Shown here piece after piece: positions 1 through 5,814 of a stretch of DNA of 7,043 nucleotides (the first letter of the stretch is position 1; every line of letters begins with the position of its first letter). Where the stretch lies: positions 1 to 7,043 of the forward strand of contig JAJZEJ010000645.1 of the NCBI GenBank assembly GCA_021828635.1, read 5' to 3'. The position numbers and the translations under genes were made by a program. The notes beneath the pieces were generated by a model. That model made no database searches. It was not told the DNA's origin and saw only the letters and a list, made by a program, of their open reading frames with translations. Origin of the DNA: Chloroflexota bacterium. GTDB taxonomy: Bacteria > Chloroflexota > Ktedonobacteria > Ktedonobacterales > Ktedonobacteraceae.

Positions 1-59
1 TACGGAATACCCCAGAAAACTGAAATAGCGATAAATAATAACCAACCTTTACGGGTCAT
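1..59 (-). CDS. EamA/DMT-family transporter, N-terminal fragment (cut by window edge)
   Basis: This is an incomplete gene too short for ordinary ORF calling. The minus strand from 59 reads MTRKGWLLFIAISVFWGIP and then runs off the window. A basic start, a hydrophobic helix and a W-G-[IV]-P turn are typical of the first transmembrane segment of EamA/RhaT-like drug/metabolite transporters, which are usually about 300 residues with ten helices in the inner membrane. The start is supported by a strong Shine-Dalgarno, AGGAGG, four bases before the ATG (about 64-69). The gene overlaps the 3' end of the glycosyltransferase by 11 nt (49-59), so it is probably translated by coupling as the next operon gene. 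Its substrate cannot be told. A sugar, amino acid or product of the upstream pterin-like module are all possible. The family call rests on 19 residues. Confidence 0.68.
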   Translation of the reverse strand, partial: MTRKGWLLFIAISVFWGIP

Positions 60-1179
60 GGTTCCTCCTGCACGCTTCCTGGTACACGCGCTCATAGCCA
101 TTGAGCATCTGTTCTAAAGAAAAATGACTTGCAACATGGGCGCGACAACGCGCCCGCGACAGACCTGCTAGATTCTCAACCAGCGTCGCCGCACGCTCGA
201 TATTCCCCGGCTCAACGAGAAAGCCGGTCTCACCATCCTTGATGATCTCATCTACTGCTCCACGCCGAAAAGCAATCACCGGCGTACCCGTCACCATCGC
301 TTCAGTTGGCACCAGCCCAAAGGGTTCATCCCAGGCTATAGGAAATAGCAACCCCAGCGATTGACCCATCAGTCGCCACAATGCCGCGTGATCAAGATGC
401 CCCAGGTAGCGAATACGTTCGTCCGCATGATGAAGGCGCGGTGCGATGCGTTGTTCGTAATACGGCTGATCGTAGATATTACCCGCGATAAGCAGTGGCT
501 TCCCAGCGCGTTCAGCAATAGCGATAGCGGCCTCGACGCCCTTTTCTGGTGCGATGCGACCAGCGAAGAGGAGAGGCGCAGCAGATGACACGTCCGTCGA
601 GAATGGCATGGCATCGATATCCAGACCATTGTAGACGACGTGATCGATAGATATGTAGTCAGCATAGGTGCGAGCGCAGGCATGTGAGACAGTGACGAGT
701 GTGAGTGGATGACCACGCCGCTGCAACGTGGAGAGAACATCATTGATCTCCGCTACCACGGCTGGTAGATGCAATGTATGGATGACAGGAATTTCGCTGA
801 GATAAGCACTGCATACAAAAGAAGGCCAATCGAAGGCGTGGGCATGGACAAGATCAAACTCGTGCTGGCGCTGACGCAGATGCAGGAATAAATCAAGGAA
901 AAGGCTCGCTTGCGCGAAAAAGCCGCTATCTGCTCTATCTGCCCTATCGGCTCTGTTTTCTTGCATTGAAACGGCAAAATTGGTTGGGCGTACACTCTTG
1001 GGAACGCTGATCGTCTCAATGGCAACATCCGGCACGTCCGAGCCTTCACGGGCAAAGAGCGTTACGCTATGACCACGGCGCACCAATCCCTGCGCCAGCG
1101 TCGCCAGCATGGCCTGCGCACCTCCCAGGAAAGGTTGCGCGATAGTCGAGACGAGCGGAGCGACCAGCGCAATTCTCAT
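49..1179 (-). CDS. GT4-family (GT-B fold) retaining glycosyltransferase
   Basis: This 376-residue protein should transfer a sugar from a nucleotide donor to an unknown acceptor in the cytoplasm. The N-terminal Rossmann half (about 1-180) starts MRIALVAPLV and has the family's glycine-rich loop (LGGAQA, 18-23) and a VHAHAFDWPS acceptor-side strand (111-120). The C-terminal half (about 195-376) has FAGRIAPEKG (205-214), EPFGLVPTE at 285-293, which is the EX7E donor-binding motif, and a GETGFLVEP loop (316-324). No signal peptide or membrane helix is evident. Its ATG overlaps the TGA of the PTPS-like gene (ATGA, 1176-1179), with GAGG six bases upstream. Generic annotation would be cell-wall or lipid glycosylation. 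The neighbouring SDR and PTPS-like genes suggest a pterin acceptor instead, because cyanobacteria make pterin glycosides with a dedicated glucosyltransferase. That specificity is inference. Residues 76-84 are three tandem Arg-Ala-Asp units in an otherwise unremarkable loop. Confidence 0.9.
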   Translation of the reverse strand: MRIALVAPLVSTIAQPFLGGAQAMLATLAQGLVRRGHSVTLFAREGSDVPDVAIETISVPKSVRPTNFAVSMQENRADRADRADSGFFAQASLFLDLFLHLRQRQHEFDLVHAHAFDWPSFVCSAYLSEIPVIHTLHLPAVVAEINDVLSTLQRRGHPLTLVTVSHACARTYADYISIDHVVYNGLDIDAMPFSTDVSSAAPLLFAGRIAPEKGVEAAIAIAERAGKPLLIAGNIYDQPYYEQRIAPRLHHADERIRYLGHLDHAALWRLMGQSLGLLFPIAWDEPFGLVPTEAMVTGTPVIAFRRGAVDEIIKDGETGFLVEPGNIERAATLVENLAGLSRARCRAHVASHFSLEQMLNGYERVYQEACRRNHDP

Positions 1180-1586
1180 GCCTGGCCTCGATAGGTGGCA
1201 CTATTGTTCTCCGTCTCGTGGAGCGTGACCTCGTAGAGCATCCCTATTGGGAATTTCCGCGCCAGACGCTCCCAAAACTTGATCACCAGCATCTCCGTGG
1301 TTGGGATCACGCTCTCAAGCCAGGGAACATCGTAATTGAGATGCTTATGGTCCACCTCGCCCACAACCTGTTCCTCAATAATCTGCTTCATCTCCGTAAG
1401 ATTGAGAAGCATGCCAGTGCGCGAATCCGGTTCGCCCTGAATTGTCACCTCTAAAATGTAGTTATGGCCGTGTCCATGAGGATTAGCACATTTATCATAC
1501 AGCGCCACATTCTCCGCCTCTGTAAGTTGTGGACTCCAGAGCCGATGTGCCGCACTAAAGCTGGTACGCCGTGTCAGGTAGACCAT
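1176..1586 (-). CDS. 6-pyruvoyl-tetrahydropterin synthase / QueD family protein, BH4-type motif
   Basis: The 136-residue protein belongs to the zinc-dependent T-fold family that converts 7,8-dihydroneopterin triphosphate to 6-pyruvoyl- or 6-carboxy-tetrahydropterin. Zinc ligands are His14 (FSAAHRL), His39 and His41 (PHGHGHNY). The catalytic triad would be Cys33, Asp79 and His80 (VDHKHLN), and Glu124 (HETENN) would anchor the pterin. Aligned on GHGHNY, the cysteine motif is C-x5-H-G-H, as in animal PTPS, whereas queuosine QueD enzymes have C-x3-H-G-H. Segments such as NLTEMK, YDVPWLE, PTTEMLVIKFWERL and HETENN also resemble animal PTPS from memory. The start at 1586 follows AAGGA with good spacing. 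The frame stays open to 1691, but that extension lies inside the SDR gene and lacks family similarity. It sits 16 nt after the SDR stop and overlaps the glycosyltransferase start. Family certain; BH4-type activity rather than QueD is inferred. Confidence 0.9.
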   Translation of the reverse strand: MVYLTRRTSFSAAHRLWSPQLTEAENVALYDKCANPHGHGHNYILEVTIQGEPDSRTGMLLNLTEMKQIIEEQVVGEVDHKHLNYDVPWLESVIPTTEMLVIKFWERLARKFPIGMLYEVTLHETENNSATYRGQA

Positions 1587-1602
1587 GATGGTTCCTTTAT
1601 TG

Positions 1603-2328
1603 CTATGCATTCGTGAAGAGTTCGATATTGCTCCCGCTAAACATCTTGCCGGAATCGTCGGCGAGGAAGAGCAGGATCGCGGCCAAGTCATCGGGCGTCA
1701 TGGCAGCTTTCAGGTGTGGGGCAGCCTGTCGCAACATCTCAGTATCAACCGCGCCCGGACTGACAGCGCAAACCCGAATATTATGCGCTTTGCCCTCGAC
1801 CGCCAGAATCTCTGTCAGGCTCGCTACCCCCGCCTTCGAGACGTTATACGCGCTCAGACCGGGGAACTTCTCGACACCCTTCACGCCCGAAAGCGAGGAG
1901 AGATTGATAATCACACCCTGTTGCCCTGCTCTGCCTTGCTCTACCATCATGCGAAAGGCTTCCCGACAACACAGAAAGGTGCCACGCAAATTGATGTTCA
2001 GCACCTGATCCCAGGTCGCTACATCCATTGCAACAAAAGGACGCACGGCTACTATTCCAGCGCAATTGACCAATACATCAACCGTGCCGAATTGTCGCCG
2101 AACTTGCTGGAAGAGTTGGGTGACATCCTCCTCACACGCCACATCGCCCACAATAGCCAGAGCTGATCCTCCCTGACGCACAATCTGGGTAGCAGTTTCT
2201 TCCACATGTTCTGCTGTACGGCTAAAAAGAACGACCCGCGCTCCCGCCCGTGCGAATTGTAGAGCCGTGGCACGTCCTACGCCGCGTCCGGCCCCAGTAA
2301 TCACTGCAATACGATCTTTCATAGTCAT
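1603..2328 (-). CDS. Short-chain dehydrogenase/reductase (classical SDR), possible pterin reductase
   Basis: A 241-residue NAD(P)H-dependent oxidoreductase with a Rossmann fold. The dinucleotide loop is TGAGRGVG (11-18). Arg37 after the second strand favours NADP(H). The NNAG motif is NCAG here (88-91), and the active-site Asn is Asn111. The catalytic Ser145, Tyr161 and Lys165 (YNVSK) are present, with a three-residue insertion (around EKFPG) between the Ser and Tyr compared with FabG. The C-terminus ends soon after FSGSNIELF, a little shorter than the usual 250 residues. The start at 2328 overlaps the stop of the dhaM fusion (ATGA, 2325-2328), and GAGGAG nine bases upstream supports it over the Met at 2322. 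Automatic annotation would probably say 3-oxoacyl-ACP reductase-like. Sepiapterin reductases are also SDRs, and the PTPS-like gene downstream makes a pterin carbonyl substrate plausible. A role in reducing a product of dihydroxyacetone metabolism is the alternative. Confidence 0.92.
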   Translation of the reverse strand: MTMKDRIAVITGAGRGVGRATALQFARAGARVVLFSRTAEHVEETATQIVRQGGSALAIVGDVACEEDVTQLFQQVRRQFGTVDVLVNCAGIVAVRPFVAMDVATWDQVLNINLRGTFLCCREAFRMMVEQGRAGQQGVIINLSSLSGVKGVEKFPGLSAYNVSKAGVASLTEILAVEGKAHNIRVCAVSPGAVDTEMLRQAAPHLKAAMTPDDLAAILLFLADDSGKMFSGSNIELFTNA

Positions 2329-4919
2329 ATATAGGCGAACTCCTCGCAGAGCGCCTTAACCTCAGCCACCGTGCTAAGTTTGAGAGCGCGTTCGGCAAAA
2401 GCATTCAGTTCTTTCAGGGTACGTTTGCTAAGCGCGGCATGCACAGCTGCTAATGCAGTGGGAGCCATGCTCAATTCATCAACGCCCAGGCCAATGAGCA
2501 AAGGAGCTAGACGCGCATCGCTAGCCATCTCACCACAGACAGCAACCGGTTTGCCAGCCTGCCTTCCTGCCTGTGCAATCATACGAATCAGACGCAGCAC
2601 CGAGGGTTGCATGGGTGTGTAAAGATTGGAGAGTGCGGCATTGATGCGATCACTTGCCAGTGTATATTGTAACAGGTCGTTCGCGCCAATGCTAAAGAAA
2701 TCCGCTACCTGGGCCAGTTCGGCGGCCATCAAGGCGGCGGCTGGCACTTCAACCATGATACCCAGTGGCACGTGCGCTGGCAACACAACACCTTCTTGGC
2801 GCAATTCCATCTCCACACGCTCAACAATAGCTTTGATAGCGCGTATCTCCTCAACCGTTGTCACCATTGGACACATAATATGTAAATCAACACCGGTATC
2901 GGCGGTGGCTAGCAGTAAAGCGCGTATCTGCTGCTCAAACAGATCGGGATGGGCCAGATGAACACGGATACCACGCACACCCAACGCAGGATTCGCCTCA
3001 GTCATTGTGCCGATGATAGCCTCTAACGTTGGCATGGGCTTATCAGCTCCCGCATCCAGTGTACGCACCACGATGGGACCACGGTGGGACGGATTGTCAC
3101 CGAGGAAGGCTTGAAAGACCTGTGTGTAGAGGCGGCGCTGCTCCTGCTCGTCGGGGAAAACGGCGGTATTAGCTAGCAAAAATTCGGTACGTAGCAGGCC
3201 GATCCCGCCCGCGCCCCATTGCCGTGCCGCCTCGGCCTCCGCCACGCTACCAACATTGGCGAACAGATGTATCTTGCGCTTGCCCAGCACAATAGGCGCA
3301 TAGCCACCGCGTACACTGGCCTTGAGCGCAGCCTGACGCTGTTTTTGCTCATCAATCTGCTTTTGTAGTTGTATGCGTATCTCATCAGGAAGGATTGAGT
3401 AAAATATACCGCGATTGGCGTCCAGCCCAACCTCTTGATCAGAATGCAGTTGTTGCAGGATATTTTCTGGTAGGCCAGCCAGCGCGGGAATACCCAAAGC
3501 GCGAGCCAGAATAGCGGCGTGCGCAGTTGGTCCACCCTGTACAGTGGCAATAGCCAGCACCAATTCCGGGCGTAGTTGCGCCGTGTCTGAAGGGGTCAGG
3601 TCGTGGGCGATAAGAATGGAGGGTTGGCGCAGAGCTTGCAGGGGGCTTTCGGCAAATTGAGGACGCAGAAAGCGCATGGCGCGTCCTACCGCGTCACGGA
3701 TATCAATAGAGCGTGCCGCCAGCAAGGGGTCCGGCAATTGCGCGATAGCACTGGCCTGTTGCTCACCAGACTGAGCCAGCGCACTGGCGGCGTCCAGATG
3801 GCGACGTTCGATCAATTCCAGCGTATCCTCCAGCAGCACCGGATCATCCAGCATCAGCGCCTGAGCCTCGAAAATATCAGCTTCGTCGCCCACGCGCAGC
3901 TTGAGTTGCTGGGCTAGCGTTTGCAGTTCACCCATCGCGGCCTGCATAGCCTCATGCAGTCGTTGCCGCTCCTGCTCAACCTGCTGATCGGTAATAGTGC
4001 GCTGCTCAATACTCCCAAGCGTGGGTCTGCTATTAATCACAAGAAAGGCCGGACCAAGCGCAACGCCGCCCGACGTTGGCACGGCACGTATGCCCAAATC
4101 ACCCTCTGTCGGGACCGATGAATCGCGCCCGCCTTCCGTAGCGATGGGTGATGGCACAGCTACCTCGTGTTCGTGGAAATTGGCTTCGGCTAATGCTTTA
4201 ATAGCCGCCAGAGCCTCGCTGGCATCAGGACCACTGGCACGTATCAGGACAGTCTCACCCTGGCGAATGCCCAACGAGAGAACGCCGCTTATACTGATAG
4301 CATTGACTGCCAACCCTGCTTGCCGTTGGATAGCAATAGTGGCTTGGAAAGCGGCGGCTGTCTGCACGAGCAGGCTAGCAGGACGGGCATGTAGGCCGGA
4401 AGGATTGGTGATCTGGAGCCGAATTTCATGACTTTCGGCTGACATTGATGGAACAGTAGTAACTAGTGATGGCGGTGCCGCTGCTATCGGCACCGCGTCG
4501 GGTGGCGTGACTGGCTTGAGTTGGCGCAGGTACGCACTCTGCGCCGTCTGCTCAGCAACCTGCTTAACCTGCGCCAGCGTGCGCCCAAGCAAAGCCTCCA
4601 TAGCAGCCGCGACCGTGCCTTCGACCAGCGGTGCAAAGCTGAGTGCGACATGCTCACGCTGCTCATCGTCGAGGAATTCAAGCGCCATCTCCGCCGAGAG
4701 AACCGCGCTGCCCAGATCGAGTAGCACCAAGACGCCGTCAGGCGTATCTATACTCTGAATGGCCTGAGCAATCGTATCCGCCGACGTGCCTAAAATACCT
4801 TCACCTGCTCCGCCAGCAGCCACAACAGAAACCTTGCCGTGCGTCATCTGCTCAGCAAGCTCCACGATACCATGCGCCAATTGCGCACTATGTGAAACAA
4901 TGACCAGCCCTACTGTCAT
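2325..4919 (-). CDS. dhaM: DhaM–HPr–Enzyme I fusion: PTS phosphoryl donor for dihydroxyacetone kinase
   Basis: This 864-residue cytoplasmic protein would carry phosphate from PEP to the DhaL-bound ADP. Residues 1-125 are the mannose-type EIIA domain of DhaM, with phospho-His10 in LVIVSHSAQL and the conserved DLGSAVLSAEMALEFL at 68-83. An Ala/Pro-rich linker (126-162) leads to HPr (about 163-249), with His177 in GLHARPA and Ser209 aligning with HPr Ser46. A second linker (250-274) precedes a full Enzyme I (about 275-864): helical HPr-binding region with a likely coiled coil near 311-345, phospho-His467 in GGPTAHA, PEP-site arginines near 577, 619 and 649, the FFSIGANDLLQYTLASDR signature (741-758) and Cys795 in CGEMASD. 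E. coli DhaM is about 472 residues because its EI part is truncated; here it is complete. The start at 4919 follows AAGGA by seven bases. The upstream open frame to 5033 runs through the intergenic hairpin and is not family-like. Confidence 0.95.
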   Translation of the reverse strand: MTVGLVIVSHSAQLAHGIVELAEQMTHGKVSVVAAGGAGEGILGTSADTIAQAIQSIDTPDGVLVLLDLGSAVLSAEMALEFLDDEQREHVALSFAPLVEGTVAAAMEALLGRTLAQVKQVAEQTAQSAYLRQLKPVTPPDAVPIAAAPPSLVTTVPSMSAESHEIRLQITNPSGLHARPASLLVQTAAAFQATIAIQRQAGLAVNAISISGVLSLGIRQGETVLIRASGPDASEALAAIKALAEANFHEHEVAVPSPIATEGGRDSSVPTEGDLGIRAVPTSGGVALGPAFLVINSRPTLGSIEQRTITDQQVEQERQRLHEAMQAAMGELQTLAQQLKLRVGDEADIFEAQALMLDDPVLLEDTLELIERRHLDAASALAQSGEQQASAIAQLPDPLLAARSIDIRDAVGRAMRFLRPQFAESPLQALRQPSILIAHDLTPSDTAQLRPELVLAIATVQGGPTAHAAILARALGIPALAGLPENILQQLHSDQEVGLDANRGIFYSILPDEIRIQLQKQIDEQKQRQAALKASVRGGYAPIVLGKRKIHLFANVGSVAEAEAARQWGAGGIGLLRTEFLLANTAVFPDEQEQRRLYTQVFQAFLGDNPSHRGPIVVRTLDAGADKPMPTLEAIIGTMTEANPALGVRGIRVHLAHPDLFEQQIRALLLATADTGVDLHIMCPMVTTVEEIRAIKAIVERVEMELRQEGVVLPAHVPLGIMVEVPAAALMAAELAQVADFFSIGANDLLQYTLASDRINAALSNLYTPMQPSVLRLIRMIAQAGRQAGKPVAVCGEMASDARLAPLLIGLGVDELSMAPTALAAVHAALSKRTLKELNAFAERALKLSTVAEVKALCEEFAYI

Positions 4920-4926
4920 AAATAAT

Positions 4927-4931
4927 TCCTT
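4927..4931 (-). promoter_or_regulatory. Shine-Dalgarno site deciding the dhaM start
   Basis: AAGGA on the minus strand lies seven bases before ATG 4917-4919. It marks this methionine, which begins MTVGLVIVSH as in known DhaM proteins, as the start, and not the in-frame ATG 114 bases upstream within the hairpin region. Confidence 0.8.
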
Positions 4932-4978
4932 CGCTACTATGCCAGGGATCGATGATACACAGTGAAAATATTTGGGTA

Positions 4979-5056
4979 GTAGGGACCGGTTCACCGCGTC
5001 CGTGATGTTGCACAACAAACAGCTGGGCAACACGGACGCGGTGAACCGGTCCCTAC
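4979..5056. repeat. 26-bp perfect inverted repeat (large hairpin) between dhaL and dhaM
   Basis: The left arm 4979-5004 begins GTAGGGACCGG and the right arm 5031-5056 ends CCGGTCCCTAC. The arms are exact reverse complements over all 26 bases, with a 26-nt centre in which TTGC (5008-5011) can also pair with GCAA (5027-5030). Neither side has a run of T, so it is not a classical rho-independent terminator. No target-site duplication is obvious. The GC-rich arms and GTAGGG/CCCTAC ends look like a dispersed palindromic (MITE- or REP-like) element that has landed in the operon. In the transcript it would form a very stable stem separating dhaKL from dhaM. Confidence 0.9.
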
Positions 5057-5096
5057 ATTATTTATGCATGATTTTATCAAGTTACCTAATCGGTCC

Positions 5097-5729
5097 CTAA
5101 TGTTCTTCAGCGCAAACAGCAGCCAGGTCGCGCAACATGAGCCAGCTAGAAGTTGCGCCGGGGTCTTGATGACCGACGCTACGCTCACCAAGATAGCTAG
5201 CACGTCCCTTTGTAGCAAGCATGGGAATCGTCGCTTGCATGCCCTCTTCGGCGGCGGCGGCGGCGCGGGCCGTCACCTCGGCTAGGCTAGCCCCTTCCTG
5301 TTGAGCCACTTTAGCAGCATTGAGTGCGGGTGTCAAAGCATCAACCATCGTTTTCTCGCCAGGTTGTGCTTTGCCGCGTGCCACGATGCCGCCCAGGAAG
5401 GCTTCCAGCATGGCAACAACATCAGCCGTGGTCAGATCAGTCTTATTGGCGACAGCACTGCCAGCACGCAAGAAGGCCGTGCCATAGAGCGGCCCACTGG
5501 CCCCACCGACCGTTGAAACCAGCGTGGAACCGACCGTTTTAAGCTGACCCGCCATGTCCATTGTCTGCATACCCGGAAACTTTGCGCGTACCGCCGTGAA
5601 GCCGCGATCCATATTGGTGCCGTGATCAGCGTCACCGATAGCGGAATCTAGCTCAGTCAGATATTGAGCGTTTTCATGTAATGCGTCGGCTATGTTCCCT
5701 AGCCAGCGAAGCATATCCTCGTTCGTCAT
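5097..5729 (-). CDS. dhaL: Dihydroxyacetone kinase ADP-binding subunit DhaL
   Basis: This 210-residue helical-barrel protein holds ADP as a fixed cofactor. ADP is phosphorylated by the EIIA domain of DhaM, and the phosphate then goes to dihydroxyacetone on DhaK. The Mg-ADP ligands are the three aspartates 28, 33 and 35 in LDSAIGDADHGTNMDRG (27-43). The phosphate-binding segment is VGGASGPLYGT (73-83), and the lipid-plug/nucleotide loop near the C-terminus includes GRASYLGERS (175-184) and DPGA (189-192). The length equals that of the E. coli subunit. The DhaL of ATP-dependent kinases is usually fused to DhaK, whereas a free DhaL next to a dhaM indicates the PTS-dependent type. The start at 5729 has AGAGGA about eleven bases upstream, a rather long spacing. 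That Shine-Dalgarno lies almost directly after a 13-bp hairpin. The stop codon TAG overlaps a 9-bp match to the arm of the downstream repeat. Confidence 0.96.
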   Translation of the reverse strand: MTNEDMLRWLGNIADALHENAQYLTELDSAIGDADHGTNMDRGFTAVRAKFPGMQTMDMAGQLKTVGSTLVSTVGGASGPLYGTAFLRAGSAVANKTDLTTADVVAMLEAFLGGIVARGKAQPGEKTMVDALTPALNAAKVAQQEGASLAEVTARAAAAAEEGMQATIPMLATKGRASYLGERSVGHQDPGATSSWLMLRDLAAVCAEEH

Positions 5730-5747
5730 AGCAACGCTTTTCCTCTA

Positions 5748-5781
5748 AACATGAGGACATAGTATTTCATGTCCTCATGTT
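5748..5781 (-). repeat. 13-bp perfect hairpin in the dhaK–dhaL gap, next to the dhaL ribosome site
   Basis: Bases 5748-5760 (AACATGAGGACAT) and 5769-5781 (ATGTCCTCATGTT) are exact reverse complements around an 8-nt loop. On the minus strand the stem is followed within about three bases by the AGAGGA Shine-Dalgarno of dhaL. There is only TTT after it, so it is a poor terminator. It may tune translation of dhaL relative to dhaK, mark an mRNA processing or stabilising site, or be a DNA operator. The role is inferred; the structure is plain in the sequence. Confidence 0.85.
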
Positions 5782-5814
5782 GCAATGTAAACAACGAATT
5801 ACGAGAGAAACGGG

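Larger units (their letters stand above)
4920..5096. other. dhaL–dhaM intergenic spacer
   Basis: This 177-nt gap is much longer than the other junctions downstream of it. It contains the 26-bp perfect inverted repeat described separately, an AT-rich stretch before it (about 5057-5090 on this strand), and the Shine-Dalgarno of dhaM (AAGGA, 4927-4931). I see no open reading frame with a ribosome site, no T-tract terminator, and no convincing second promoter. Confidence 0.7.

Noticed and set aside
1587..1691. Longer N-terminus for the PTPS-like protein (start at 1691)
   Set aside because: The added 35 residues are SDR sequence read out of frame; the start at 1586 has the Shine-Dalgarno and the family N-terminus.
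1585..2166. 193-codon plus-strand open frame, and a second at 1613-2008, opposite the SDR gene
   Set aside because: They lie antisense to a clear SDR with intact motifs, and the translations show no recognisable domain.
3997..4431. Plus-strand open frame of 144 codons opposite the HPr region of dhaM
   Set aside because: It is antisense to conserved HPr and EI coding sequence and has low-complexity composition; a shadow of the real gene.
4920..4978. A separate promoter for dhaM after the hairpin (TATCAT near 4950-4956)
   Set aside because: No -35 box at a suitable distance could be found.
4979..5056. Large hairpin as a rho-independent terminator
   Set aside because: Neither 3' side carries a T-run; downstream dhaM has a good ribosome site and belongs to the same enzyme, so readthrough is expected.
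4979..5056. CRISPR repeat or full insertion sequence
   Set aside because: There is only one copy in the window, no spacer pattern, no transposase frame and no obvious target-site duplication.
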